Assembly (NCBI GenBank): GCA_041609995.1
Contig: JBFIPU010000027.1
Span: forward strand, 1 to 27,945
Reading direction: 5' to 3'
Length of the DNA stretch: 27,945 nucleotides
DNA from: JABDOU01 sp041609995
GTDB lineage: Bacteria; Actinomycetota; Acidimicrobiia; Spongiisociales; SHLN01
Made by a program: the position numbers and the translations under genes. Position 1 is the stretch's first letter; each line of letters starts with the position of its first letter. Positions 15,495-23,450 of this stretch are shown piece by piece. The notes beneath the pieces are model-generated. The model ran no database searches. It was not told the DNA's origin and was given only the letters and a program-made list of their open reading frames with translations.

Positions 15495-16433
15495 CTAGGA
15501 CGTTCCTCCCAACAGCGGGGCGGCCGCTGCAAAGAAGACCACGAAGGCACCCAACAACACGCTCGCCTCGAGATAGCTGATCTTGTTGCGGGTTCGGGTC
15601 ATGACCCCGGCTCCGGCGGTGATGAAGACCATCGCGACCATCAGTGGCCGGAAACCATCATTGACGATGCCCGGACCGACCACCCCTGCCAACCCGATGA
15701 CCGCCAGCGAGTTGAAGAGGTTGGACCCGATCACATTTCCCAGCACCAGGTCACCGTGGCGGCGGCGCATGGCAGCCACCGAGGTGGCAAGCTCGGGCAG
15801 GCTGGTCCCGAGCGCCACGATGGTGGTGGCCACGAATGCTGAGGTTATTCCGAGTTCGACGGCCAGCCGTTCGGCACCTTCCACCAGCAGATAGGCGCCG
15901 AGGGCCGTGGCGGCCATCGCCACCAGCGACACGGTCACCAGGCGGCCGGTTGTCGAGACTTCATCGGCCTCGAAGCCGTTGACCTCACCCTCTGACCAGC
16001 GAGCCAGCAGATAGATGGCGACAACCATCAACGCGAGCAAGCTGTAGCCCTCCCACACCCCGATCTGGCTGTCGAAGTAGATCAAGGGCAGCAGGATCGT
16101 TGCCGCCAGCATGAGGACTCCCTCTCGCCGGATCAGCACCCGGGTCAGGAACACGGGGGCGATCAATGCCGCCACCCCCAACACCAGCGTCAGGTTGGCG
16201 ACGTTGGACCCGACGACGTTGCCCACGGCAAAATCGGCGTTGCCGCGCCATGCGGCGATCCCGGAGGCCAGCGCTTCGGGAAGCGAAGTGCCCAGGCCGA
16301 CCAGCAGCGCCCCCACCAGGACGGCCGAGACACCCAGTCGCCGGCTGAGGCTCCCGGCGCTGTCTACGAAGCGGTCGGCGGCAAGGGGCAGGAGGGCGAG
16401 CCCGCCGAGGGTGAGAGCCAGCGCGATCAACAT
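15495..16433 (-). CDS. Calcium/sodium antiporter, CaCA family (YrbG-like)
   Basis: This 312-aa membrane protein has the two inverted alpha-repeats of the Ca2+/cation antiporter family. The first reads GLGTSLPEALASG followed by GNVVGSNVANL, the second ALGTSLPELATSV followed by GNVIGSNLFNS; both supply the conserved acidic and Asn residues of the ion site. About ten helices are expected, with a short acidic loop (EGEVNGFEADEVS) in the middle. The exported ion could be calcium or manganese. A TATCGT element 8 nt before the ATG at 16433 suggests a leaderless message. Upstream lies the hairpin-rich region 16455-16672. Confidence 0.92.
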   Translation of the reverse strand: MLIALALTLGGLALLPLAADRFVDSAGSLSRRLGVSAVLVGALLVGLGTSLPEALASGIAAWRGNADFAVGNVVGSNVANLTLVLGVAALIAPVFLTRVLIRREGVLMLAATILLPLIYFDSQIGVWEGYSLLALMVVAIYLLARWSEGEVNGFEADEVSTTGRLVTVSLVAMAATALGAYLLVEGAERLAVELGITSAFVATTIVALGTSLPELATSVAAMRRRHGDLVLGNVIGSNLFNSLAVIGLAGVVGPGIVNDGFRPLMVAMVFITAGAGVMTRTRNKISYLEASVLLGAFVVFFAAAAPLLGGTS

Positions 16434-16441
16434 GAGGCGGC

Positions 16442-16447
16442 ACGATA
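16442..16447 (-). promoter_or_regulatory. Candidate -10 (TATCGT) for the CaCA exchanger
   Basis: TATCGT on the minus strand lies 8 nt before the ATG at 16433 without an RBS between. If this is the main promoter, the structured region upstream is not part of the exchanger transcript. Confidence 0.4.
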
Positions 16448-16454
16448 ACCGTCT

Positions 16455-16672
16455 CGGTGACTAGTCCGTTCGTGTGCGCCCGAAATAGTCACCGGACTGC
16501 GCGAGATAATTCCGTCATCGTGGTTTCGTGATGGGTGGCACTTCGGTGCCCCTGACCGACACCAGCCCCGCCGAGTACGGTCCCCACTCGCGGAGGCACC
16601 AAACGGTGCCGGCTCAGGTCAACGGCCGTCGACTGTGTCGCTTCTCCCCTCGGAGCGGGTCGGCGGCCGTTG
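16455..16672. other. Hairpin-rich intergenic region, possible structured RNA or regulatory DNA
   Basis: Between the divergent exchanger and SRAP genes there are 284 bp with no credible ORF but several strong inverted repeats. These are CGGTGACTA/TAGTCACCG (16455-16463 and 16486-16494), GGCAC-TTCG-GTGCC (16537-16550), an 8-bp stem with one bulge (16568-16593), GGCACC-AAAC-GGTGCC (16595-16610), and CAACGGCCG/CGGCCGTTG (16620-16628 and 16664-16672), which encloses a 6-bp hairpin at 16639-16657. The two GGCAC hairpins share arm sequence and could pair alternatively. On the plus strand the second has the very stable C(UUCG)G loop. I match it to no known RNA family, and the transcribed strand is unclear. 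Confidence 0.5.
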
Positions 16673-16705
16673 TTATGCCATCTCTTCTTTCCGTGAGATC
16701 GAGAG

Positions 16706-16711
16706 CAGAAT
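16706..16711 (+). promoter_or_regulatory. Candidate -10 (CAGAAT) for the SRAP gene
   Basis: CAGAAT lies 6 nt before the ATG at 16718 and keeps the key A2 and T6 of a -10 element. The local sequence is nearly the same as that before the 5'-3' exonuclease gene at 25181. No RBS is present. Confidence 0.4.
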
Positions 16712-16717
16712 GGGCGC

Positions 16718-17425
16718 ATGTGTGGACGGTATGCACTCTCCCGGCCTGCCAACCGCTACGCGGACTACTTCGGAGCTGAGCTGTCGGTGACAGAATCGCT
16801 CGAGCCCAATTACAACGTTGCCCCGACCGATCCTGTCTACGGAGTGGCCGAAACCGACGGTGGGCGAGCTATGGGAGTGTTTCGCTGGGGCCTGGTGCCC
16901 TTCTGGGCCGACTCACCGAAGGACGGGGCCAAGCGCATCAACGCCCGGGCAGAGACTGTCGCCACGAAGCCCATGTTTCGCGACGCCTTTGAGAAGCGGC
17001 GATGCCTCCTCCCGGCCGATGGGTTCTACGAGTGGATCAAGGAGGAAGATGGATCCCGCCAACCCGTGTACATCTTCCGATCGAACCACGCTCCACTGGC
17101 GTTGGCGGGTATCTGGGAGCGATGGCGGGACGGCGCCGGAACCGTGCTGACCACCTGTTCGGTGATCACCACAGACGCCAACGAGCTCCTCCGGCCCATT
17201 CACGACCGGATGCCGGTACTGCTCGGCGAGGACGAATGGAGCACATGGCTCGATCGTTCGGTCGATGACACCGAGCTTCTGTCCTCGTTCCTACGGCCGG
17301 CTCCCGAAGACCTACTGGAGACGGTCCAGGTCGCCAAGACCGTCAACAACGTCCGCAACAAAGGTCCTGAGTGTCTGCTGACCCCTGACGAGGTTCCCCA
17401 GGAACAGACTCTGTTTGACGTGTGA
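16718..17425 (+). CDS. SOS response-associated peptidase (SRAP, YedK/HMCES family)
   Basis: This 235-aa protein senses abasic sites in single-stranded DNA and forms a covalent crosslink through its N-terminal Cys. The chain starts Met-Cys-Gly-Arg, so removal of Met exposes Cys2. Other conserved active-site parts are PNYNVAPT (Asn33), RWGLVPFWA, INARAET, ADGFYEW (Glu105) and HDRMPV (His162). Length is normal. The exact Met-Cys start fixes the ATG at 16718. Despite the family name, I find no LexA box upstream. It converges on the HD-GYP gene over 109 bp that hold only short, weak hairpins. Confidence 0.95.
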   Translation: MCGRYALSRPANRYADYFGAELSVTESLEPNYNVAPTDPVYGVAETDGGRAMGVFRWGLVPFWADSPKDGAKRINARAETVATKPMFRDAFEKRRCLLPADGFYEWIKEEDGSRQPVYIFRSNHAPLALAGIWERWRDGAGTVLTTCSVITTDANELLRPIHDRMPVLLGEDEWSTWLDRSVDDTELLSSFLRPAPEDLLETVQVAKTVNNVRNKGPECLLTPDEVPQEQTLFDV

Positions 17426-17534
17426 CAACCTTGGGAACAGCTCTGATGACAGAGAAGTTGGGCGCCCAGGGAAGTGCGCCATTTCCAAAGCAGGATCGTC
17501 GAGGAGGAGCCTCGCCGGGTAGAGCGAAGCAGTC

Positions 17535-18209
17535 TCAGGCGGCTTTGCGCCGGCCGATGACGCCCCGGAGGCCGTCGACCACGACGTCTGCAAACGTGGT
17601 GCCGGCGCCGGCCTCGATCTGCTCCATCGCCTCTTCCACCGACATCGCCGGCCGATAGGGCTTGGGTGACACCATTGCGTCGAAAACGTCGGCCACCAAC
17701 AGCACCTTTGAGTTGAGGGGTATCTCGTCGCCGGGGACGGCGTTGGGATAACCGCTGCCGTCGATGCGCTCACAGTGTTTGAGGACGGCCTCGGCCACTT
17801 CGGGATGTACGGAGGAGGCAATCATCTGAAACCCGTACTCGGGATGAAACCGGATCCGCTGCCATTCCTCTTCGCTGAGAGGGCCGTCCTTCGTGAGGAC
17901 TTCTTCCGGCACGCTCAGCTTGCCGACATCGTGTAGCAGCGCCGCCAGGCGCAGCCGGGCGATGGTCATGGGGTTCATCCCCACCTCGACTCCGAGTCGG
18001 GTCGAAAGGTCCGCCACCCGAAAGGCATGCTCAGCAGCCTGGCGATCGCGCTGCTCCATCATGTTCAGCAGTACGGAAACAGCCGAGGGGCGCGTGGCTC
18101 CTTCCGGATTGTCCCACGGAGCGGTGGCGGCCAAACGCGTGCGGATGGACTCCACCGATGGATGGAAGTCCCCGTGGTCCAGTTCGTCAGGCACAGCAGC
18201 CGTCCTCAT
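17535..18209 (-). CDS. HD-GYP domain protein (putative cyclic-di-GMP phosphodiesterase), variant metal site
   Basis: This 224-aa cytosolic protein is nearly all one HD-GYP domain (about residues 45-215). Visible elements are LLHDVGK (His93, Asp94), FHPEYG (His122), ERIDGSGYP (148-155 carry the GYP signature) and VADVFDAM (Asp174). Where most HD-GYP proteins have His-His-Glu, this one reads His145-Cys146-Glu147, so one metal-ligand His is replaced by Cys. It lacks sensor or receiver domains. The start at 18209 has only a weak RBS, so the true N-terminus is less certain. Cleavage of cyclic-di-GMP is the family activity; whether this variant is active is open. Confidence 0.87.
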   Translation of the reverse strand: MRTAAVPDELDHGDFHPSVESIRTRLAATAPWDNPEGATRPSAVSVLLNMMEQRDRQAAEHAFRVADLSTRLGVEVGMNPMTIARLRLAALLHDVGKLSVPEEVLTKDGPLSEEEWQRIRFHPEYGFQMIASSVHPEVAEAVLKHCERIDGSGYPNAVPGDEIPLNSKVLLVADVFDAMVSPKPYRPAMSVEEAMEQIEAGAGTTFADVVVDGLRGVIGRRKAA

Positions 18210-18243
18210 ACGTCGCTCTTTGGGAGTTCAACGACGGATCGGC

Positions 18244-18280
18244 AAAAAACTTTAGGGCCGAGCCGAAACCCGGCTCTGGC
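18244..18280 (-). terminator. Rho-independent terminator after the ABC permease gene
   Basis: On the minus strand, just after the permease stop, GCC(A)GAGCCG pairs with CGGCTCGGC around a 5-nt loop (18257-18280), a 9-bp stem with one bulge. A run of six T follows at 18249-18244, seven bases beyond the stem. This is the only terminator-like hairpin with a T-tract in the window. It separates the transporter genes from the HD-GYP gene. Confidence 0.6.
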
Positions 18281-18286
18281 GCACGC

Positions 18287-20836
18287 CTACTCGTAGGCGA
18301 TGGCTTCCAGGATGTTGCTCCTGCCGGCCCGCCACGCAGGGATAACCGCGGCCGCCAGCCCCAGCACCGAGATCACGACGACGAGTGCCAGCAAACCTGG
18401 CCACGGGATCACAAACACGGTGAAGCCCTCGTCTTCCAATGCGGTGAGGAGGGCCCGGGCCAAGCCGATACCGGCGACCACACCCAACACCGCCCCGAAG
18501 GCGGCGATCATCGTGGACTCCAGATAGATCATCCGGCGCAAACCCTTCCGCTCGAGCCCCACCGCCCGCAGCAAACCGATCTCCCGGGTCCGTTCGATCG
18601 TCGACAACACGGTGGTGTTGGCCAGGCCGATGAACGCCACCCCCACCGCCAGCCCCAGCAACCCGAAGATGAACCCGAGGGCCTGCAGGGTCTGTTCACG
18701 CGAACGTTCCCGTAGTTCGGACTGGTCCGAGACCTGCAAACTGGGATACTCGGCGACGATGGCCTCCACCTCCGCCCGGCCGGCCGCCAGGTCGATGCCG
18801 TCTCTGAACTTGATGTCGACCTGGATGTCGAGCGTATTGGGGACCCATCGCTCGAAGCTTCCGACACCCACGATGATGCCGGACAACCCGGTGGCCTCAA
18901 ACAGACCGCGCAACTCCAGCTCGGTCGAGCCGAGCAGAAAGTCGAACGGCACGGCCTGGCCAACCGACCACCCGTTTTCTGCCGCGGTCGAGAAATCGGT
19001 GACGAACCCCGAGTCCCCCAGGTCCGTCAGAGTGCCCTCCTGGCGCTCCAGAATCACCAGGTCGAACTCGTTGTCCGAGACCGCCCCCACGAACACGACG
19101 TCGCCGTCGACCCGGGCCTGACCGAACCGTTGCCTGCCGACGATCTCGGTTTCGGGGAGGGCCTCGATCGCGTCTCCCACGGCCGGCGGAAACCCCTGCG
19201 AGCCGCCGGCGAAGCCAGCCGGGTTGACCACGAGGTCGGCCCGAAAGCCCCGATCCAGGGCTTCATCGATCACTCCCAGCAGGCTGGCGACGAATACCGA
19301 TGCGAGCGTCATCAGGGCCACGCAGATGAGGGCGGCTGCTGCGGTGGCGGCGGTGCGCCGGGGGCTGCGCACGGCGTTGCGCTGGGCAAGGAGCCCAGTC
19401 GATTTGGACAAGGCGACGAACGGCGCGCCCAGAAACGACATCACACCCGGAACCAGGGCCGGGCTGATGGAAATCACCCCGAGGAGGGCGAGGACGGCCC
19501 CGATCCCCACGAGGAGCACTGGGCTCAGCCAACCCAACTCGATCGTGCCGGCCAGGCCCGCCACCAGGAAGCCGCCGCCGAGCAAGAACAACAACGCACT
19601 GAAGATCAGCCGCCACAACAGCGGCCGGCGCCCCGGCGCTCCCCCGAAATCGCGCAGCCCTTCCATCGGGGTGATCTGGCGGACCTTCAGGATGGGAATC
19701 AACGCCGAGGCAACGGTCACCACCATCCCCAGCACGAGCCCAGTCGCAATGGCCGACGGGTTGACCACCAAAGTCGTCGACGGAAGCTCGACCCCGATTG
19801 CCTCGAGCACGGCCCGCAGCCCGATGGCCAGACCCAGGCCCAGGAATACTCCGAGGACAGAGGCGATGGCGCCGACGACCAGCGACTCGAGCACGGTGGC
19901 GCGGGTGACCTGTTGGGAGGTGGCACCGATCGCTCGCAGGAGGGAGAGCTCGCGGGTCCGGCGGCTGATGAGGATTCGGAACGTGTTGTAGATGATGAAC
20001 GTGGCCACGAAAACCGAAACTCCGGCAAAGATGAGAAGGAACGTGTTGAGAAAACCGAGCGCATCTGTGATCTCCTGCGCACCCTGTTCAGCTGCCGTCT
20101 GACCACTCACGACATCGACGCCTTCTCCGAGGCGCAGCCGAGCCTCCCGCAGCACGGACTCGAGATCTGCCCCCTGTTCGATGGTCGCGGAGAGGCGGGT
20201 GTACTGGCCCTCTGCGTCGAACAGACGTTGGGCGGTGGCGGTGGTCAATGTGACGTTGGAGCCTGCCAGTCGGGGCAGCCCTGCGAAGTTGGTGACGCCC
20301 ACGACCGTGAATTCCTCCCGACCCCCTGGGGCGAACACGGCTACTTGATCACCGAGGCTGAGGCCGCCCTCTTCGAAGCTCGTCTGGTCGATGGCGACCT
20401 CACCGTCTTCTGCCGGGGAGCGACCCTCGACGATCTCGAGCGCAACCGGGAGGTCGTCCCCCGGCCAATTGAATGCGAAGGGGGGCGGCCCGCTGGGGCT
20501 CAATGGCTGCCCATCCGCCGTCGCCAGCTGGGCCACGTTTTCGACCAGACCCCAGGCGGTGGCCACACCCGGGGTCGAGGCCAATGCAGCGAGGGTATCG
20601 TCGTCGAGGCGGGCGATGTCGGACGGATTGAACACCAGCTCGAGATCGATCTCGGGCTGCACGTTGATGTCGATACCGGCGAATGCATCATCGAACAAGC
20701 CTTCGAACGCCCGCGAGGTGGTGGCCGTGTAGATCAGCGTGCCGACGACAAAGCTGACGCCCAACGCGATCGAAACGAGGGTGAGCACGAGTTGCCCGGC
20801 GTGTGCACGGAGCGATCGCAGGCTGGCCCTGATCAC
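18287..20836 (-). CDS. ABC transporter permease, FtsX/MacB-like, two FtsX domains
   Basis: This 849-aa membrane protein has an N-terminal anchor helix (about residues 15-38), a large extracytoplasmic domain (about 40-250), a first FtsX helical block (about 260-390), a middle group of helices (about 405-530), a second extracytoplasmic domain (about 530-710) and a final FtsX block ending in PAWRAGRSNILEAIAYE. The cytosolic ERTREIGLLRAVG and RRTRELSLLRAIG segments are the coupling loops typical of both blocks. It starts with GTG in a GTGA overlap with the ATPase gene. Such pairs usually move lipids, lipoproteins or peptides, or transmit force to envelope enzymes, and the cargo is not known. A terminator follows. 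Confidence 0.92.
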   Translation of the reverse strand: MIRASLRSLRAHAGQLVLTLVSIALGVSFVVGTLIYTATTSRAFEGLFDDAFAGIDINVQPEIDLELVFNPSDIARLDDDTLAALASTPGVATAWGLVENVAQLATADGQPLSPSGPPPFAFNWPGDDLPVALEIVEGRSPAEDGEVAIDQTSFEEGGLSLGDQVAVFAPGGREEFTVVGVTNFAGLPRLAGSNVTLTTATAQRLFDAEGQYTRLSATIEQGADLESVLREARLRLGEGVDVVSGQTAAEQGAQEITDALGFLNTFLLIFAGVSVFVATFIIYNTFRILISRRTRELSLLRAIGATSQQVTRATVLESLVVGAIASVLGVFLGLGLAIGLRAVLEAIGVELPSTTLVVNPSAIATGLVLGMVVTVASALIPILKVRQITPMEGLRDFGGAPGRRPLLWRLIFSALLFLLGGGFLVAGLAGTIELGWLSPVLLVGIGAVLALLGVISISPALVPGVMSFLGAPFVALSKSTGLLAQRNAVRSPRRTAATAAAALICVALMTLASVFVASLLGVIDEALDRGFRADLVVNPAGFAGGSQGFPPAVGDAIEALPETEIVGRQRFGQARVDGDVVFVGAVSDNEFDLVILERQEGTLTDLGDSGFVTDFSTAAENGWSVGQAVPFDFLLGSTELELRGLFEATGLSGIIVGVGSFERWVPNTLDIQVDIKFRDGIDLAAGRAEVEAIVAEYPSLQVSDQSELRERSREQTLQALGFIFGLLGLAVGVAFIGLANTTVLSTIERTREIGLLRAVGLERKGLRRMIYLESTMIAAFGAVLGVVAGIGLARALLTALEDEGFTVFVIPWPGLLALVVVISVLGLAAAVIPAWRAGRSNILEAIAYE

Positions 20837-21573
20837 CGTTCGAGGTACTTCATGCGATCGAGGATCGCATCGGCGCTCGGTGCATCCAGTTCGCCCGCCA
20901 CGTTCCCATCAGCGAGGAACACGACCCTCTCTGAGTAGCTCGCCGCGATCGGGTCGTGGGTCACCATCACGATGGTCTGGCCGAAGACAGCGACGGCCTG
21001 CTGTAGGAAGGTCAGCAGCTCGCGTCCGGAATTGGAGTCGAGGTTGCCGGAGGGTTCGTCCGCGAAGACGATCTCCGGTTTCGAGGCCAGCGCCCTGGCC
21101 GCCGCCACCCGTTGCTGCTGACCGCCCGACAACTCGCTCGGCCTGTGGGTGAGCCGGTCGCCCAGACCCAGCGTTTCGATCACGGTTTCGAGCCATCCGG
21201 CGTCGGGTTTGCGGCCACCGATGGTCATCGGCAGAACGATGTTCTCCTGGGCCGTGAGGGTGGGGATGAGGTTGAACGCCTGGAACACGAAGCCGACTTT
21301 CTCACGGCGCATGATCGTGAGCTCGGTATCGCTCAGAGCACTCAGTTCCGAGTCTCCGATGAAGACCTGGCCCGAGGTCAAGGTGTCCAGTCCGGCCAGG
21401 CAATGGAGCAGCGTCGACTTGCCGGAGCCGGACGGTCCCATGATCGCCGCAAAGTGTCCGCGTTCGATATCGAGCGACACGCCCCGGAGAGCGGTGACCG
21501 CCGCCTCGCCCTCGCCGTACACCTTGACGGCATTCACCGCCCGCGCTGCGATCGTTTCGACTGCCATCGCCAT
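20833..21573 (-). CDS. ABC transporter ATP-binding protein (MacB/LolD-like)
   Basis: This 246-aa ATPase partners the FtsX-type permease encoded next. It shows Walker A GPSGSGKST (46-54), Gln98, signature LSGGQ (148-152), Walker B IVFADEP (168-174) followed by SGNLDS, and His206. I chose the ATG at 21573 because GGAG sits five bases upstream; a GTG at 21579 and an ATG at 21567 are alternatives. TAGCTT at 21602-21607 on the minus strand could be its -10. The stop overlaps the permease GTG start by 4 bp, showing coupling. Confidence 0.92.
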   Translation of the reverse strand: MAMAVETIAARAVNAVKVYGEGEAAVTALRGVSLDIERGHFAAIMGPSGSGKSTLLHCLAGLDTLTSGQVFIGDSELSALSDTELTIMRREKVGFVFQAFNLIPTLTAQENIVLPMTIGGRKPDAGWLETVIETLGLGDRLTHRPSELSGGQQQRVAAARALASKPEIVFADEPSGNLDSNSGRELLTFLQQAVAVFGQTIVMVTHDPIAASYSERVVFLADGNVAGELDAPSADAILDRMKYLER

Positions 21574-21660
21574 GACCACTCCGGTGACTGCTGAAGGTCA
21601 GAAGCTAGCTGCGGCCGCCCGCGAGTCGGCACCCGGTCAGCTCATCACGACAATGCGAGT

Positions 21661-22401
21661 TCAGAGGATCGTGGCTCCGAAGGCCTTCCCGATGTAGAAG
21701 GCCGCCAGTCCCCCGAGACCGGCGATGACGAGGTTCTGGAATCCGGCCGCGATCGGGTTCGTCTTTGTCACACGCGTCTTGGCCACCCCAACCAGGAACA
21801 GTCCCACCGCGGTCAGGATCGAGGCCCACCACAGGCCCGTGCCGGGGTTCACATCGAAGATGAACGGCACCACTGACGAGAGCGATCCGATGATGAACAG
21901 CAGACCCGAGGCAACCATGGCGGCGTAAGGAGAGCGGCGCTCGGAATCGATGATGCCGAACTCGAGGGCTTTCATCGCGTTGAGCAATGTCTCGTCGTCG
22001 CGCGCCAATGCCTGCACCACGGGCTCGACGTCCTCGTCGGCCACCCCCATGTCCCTGACAAACCCCCGCATCTGTTCGACTTCCTGCGGCCTGAAGTGCT
22101 TGATGTGGGTGCGCTCGAGCTCCTCCTCTGCGTCGAAGACCTCCTCCTGAGTCCGGGTGGCGAGGAACTCGCCGGCAGCCATCGACACAGCGCCCGCCAC
22201 CGCGCCGGCGATCGCAGTGAGCAGTACGGTGCGCGTCGCCAATCCGGCCCCGACCACCCCGGCAACCAGCAAGTAGGTCGAAACCAGGCCGTCGTTGACG
22301 CCGAGGATGATGTCTCGCCAATACTGGCGGGTCTGACCGACATGCGGCTCGTACGGAACCTGCTGCTCCTGCTCCGATTCGTGATCGAGGGACGACGTCA
22401 T
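21661..22401 (-). CDS. VIT1/CCC1 transporter family protein (iron/manganese)
   Basis: This 246-aa membrane protein belongs to the VIT1/CCC1 family, which exchanges Fe2+ or Mn2+ for protons. GVNDGLVSTYLLVAGV holds the conserved Asp37 in helix 1. MAAGEFLATR holds Met74 and Glu78 in helix 2. The cytosolic arm that follows is Glu/Asp-rich (EEVFDAEEELE and VADEDVEP), as in the metal-capturing domain of plant VIT1. Three more helices complete the five-helix fold. TAGCAT eight bases before the ATG at 22401 suggests a leaderless message. It lies 87 bp upstream of the ABC genes, so co-transcription is possible. Confidence 0.88.
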   Translation of the reverse strand: MTSSLDHESEQEQQVPYEPHVGQTRQYWRDIILGVNDGLVSTYLLVAGVVGAGLATRTVLLTAIAGAVAGAVSMAAGEFLATRTQEEVFDAEEELERTHIKHFRPQEVEQMRGFVRDMGVADEDVEPVVQALARDDETLLNAMKALEFGIIDSERRSPYAAMVASGLLFIIGSLSSVVPFIFDVNPGTGLWWASILTAVGLFLVGVAKTRVTKTNPIAAGFQNLVIAGLGGLAAFYIGKAFGATIL

Positions 22402-22409
22402 GGGCCTTC

Positions 22410-22415
22410 ATGCTA
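22410..22415 (-). promoter_or_regulatory. Leaderless promoter -10 (TAGCAT) for the VIT-family gene
   Basis: TAGCAT on the minus strand lies 8 nt before the ATG at 22401. An AAGG between them is too close to the start codon to serve as a normal RBS. Confidence 0.45.
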
Positions 22416-22521
22416 CCGATCGTGCCGGGGCATATCCGACCGGCGGAAGCGCGAAAGTCTGTCACACCCTCGCGCAGATCGCATCGGTACGCTTTCCGCC
22501 ACGGGAAGGGGACCTCTCGTC

Positions 22522-23409
22522 GTGTATACGCGCTCACCGAAAGAAATCAACCGCCTGGCGCGCCGCGCCTTCATCGTCCTCGTGGTGCTCGGCGCCTCGG
22601 CGATGTGGTTGCTGGCGGACCGGGATCGGCCGACCGGGCCCGAGGCAGGACCTCGCGTCGTTTCCGGCGACTCAGCCGATATCGCACCGGTCGACTTGAT
22701 CGAACTCGAGGTCCTGGGCATATCGATTGAGGACGAGAGCTCCGCCCCGGACGTTCCTGCCGCGAGCCCGACGACCACGGCACCCGCCCCGCAGGCTGGA
22801 GGCTCCGATGGGCAGGAGGTGCCGGGGCCGTCCCCCACGACCAGCCCGCCTCCCGCCACCGACCCTCCTACCACTACCACCACTCGCGCCCCCACCACCA
22901 CTCGCGCCCCCACCACCACTCGCGCCCCCACCACCACTCGCGCCCCTGCGACAACATCGAGCACGACCTCGACGACCTCGCCGACGACTACTTCCACAAC
23001 GACCACATCGACGACCACATCGACGTCTACGTCGACCACGACGAGCTCCACCACGACGACCACCTCTTCCACCACGACCACGGTGCCCGTCATCGCCCTC
23101 TACCTGCACAAGTTCAGCGGCGAAGGAGATGGGCGGGACGACGGATGGCAGGCGCGGATCAAAGCCGAGATCCGGGACAGCAACGGCGACCGGGTCCGCT
23201 CTCCCATCATCGTCCTCGCCTGGGATGGGGCGAACGCCGCCACCGAGGCCTTCGAGGCCAACAAGGACGGAAAGATCAATGTGCGGATCAACGGCTTCAC
23301 CGACGATCGCGTCACGTTCTCGGTTGTGAACGTCATCCTCGACGGCTACACCTACCAACCGGCCCTCAACAGCGCCCCGGCGTCGATCGTGATCGAGAAC
23401 CCCGGCTAG
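22522..23409 (+). CDS. Membrane-anchored Thr/Pro-rich protein with C-terminal beta (Ig-like) domain
   Basis: This 295-aa protein has one N-terminal hydrophobic helix (about residues 17-32) after a basic segment, so it is an anchored or secreted protein. Residues 75-190 are a low-complexity stalk of Thr, Pro and Ser, including TRAPTT units and long Thr/Ser runs, likely extended and glycosylated. The last 100 residues look like a compact beta domain: GWQARIKAEIRDSNGDRV and VTFSVVNVILDGYTYQPALN recall the Ig-like C-terminal domains of secreted bacterial hydrolases. There is no catalytic domain. The GTG start at 22522 follows GAAGGGGA by 9 nt. Function unknown; a surface-binding role is a guess. 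Confidence 0.8.
   Translation: MYTRSPKEINRLARRAFIVLVVLGASAMWLLADRDRPTGPEAGPRVVSGDSADIAPVDLIELEVLGISIEDESSAPDVPAASPTTTAPAPQAGGSDGQEVPGPSPTTSPPPATDPPTTTTTRAPTTTRAPTTTRAPTTTRAPATTSSTTSTTSPTTTSTTTTSTTTSTSTSTTTSSTTTTTSSTTTTVPVIALYLHKFSGEGDGRDDGWQARIKAEIRDSNGDRVRSPIIVLAWDGANAATEAFEANKDGKINVRINGFTDDRVTFSVVNVILDGYTYQPALNSAPASIVIENPG
22882..22953 (+). repeat. 18-bp in-frame tandem repeat (TRAPTT units)
   Basis: Three perfect 18-bp copies (22882-22899, 22900-22917, 22918-22935) and a fourth, diverged copy encode Thr-Arg-Ala-Pro-Thr-Thr units in the stalk of the anchored protein. The length keeps frame, so copy-number change would only lengthen or shorten the stalk. ACC/ACG/TCG-rich low-complexity DNA continues to about 23085. 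Confidence 0.85.
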
Positions 23410-23450
23410 CTTCCCGGTCCTGAACCAGGGTCGACCCCGGGAGGTCTGCC

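Noticed and set aside
14226..15842. 538-codon open frame on the plus strand, antisense to ppc and the exchanger
   Set aside because: It lies opposite two complete, well-recognised genes, runs across their junction and has the composition of a GC-rich shadow frame.
16500..16680. yybP-ykoY manganese riboswitch before the CaCA exchanger
   Set aside because: The minus strand has GGGGAGAAGC, close to the 5' signature GGGGAGUAGC, but these bases pair in a local hairpin and the 3' signature GCAAGACC is absent.
16640..16717. LexA box for the SRAP gene
   Set aside because: No GAAC-N4-GTTC pattern is present in the upstream region, despite the family name.
18231..18255. FliA-type (sigma-28) promoter TAAAGTTT / GCCGAT before the HD-GYP gene
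   Set aside because: The two elements are separated by only 3 bp instead of about 11, and the T-run is better explained as part of a terminator.
19130..20938. 602-codon open frame on the plus strand, antisense to the ABC permease
   Set aside because: The protein is a hydrophilic Gly/Arg/Asp/Gln mix without domains, as expected opposite a membrane-protein gene in GC-rich DNA.
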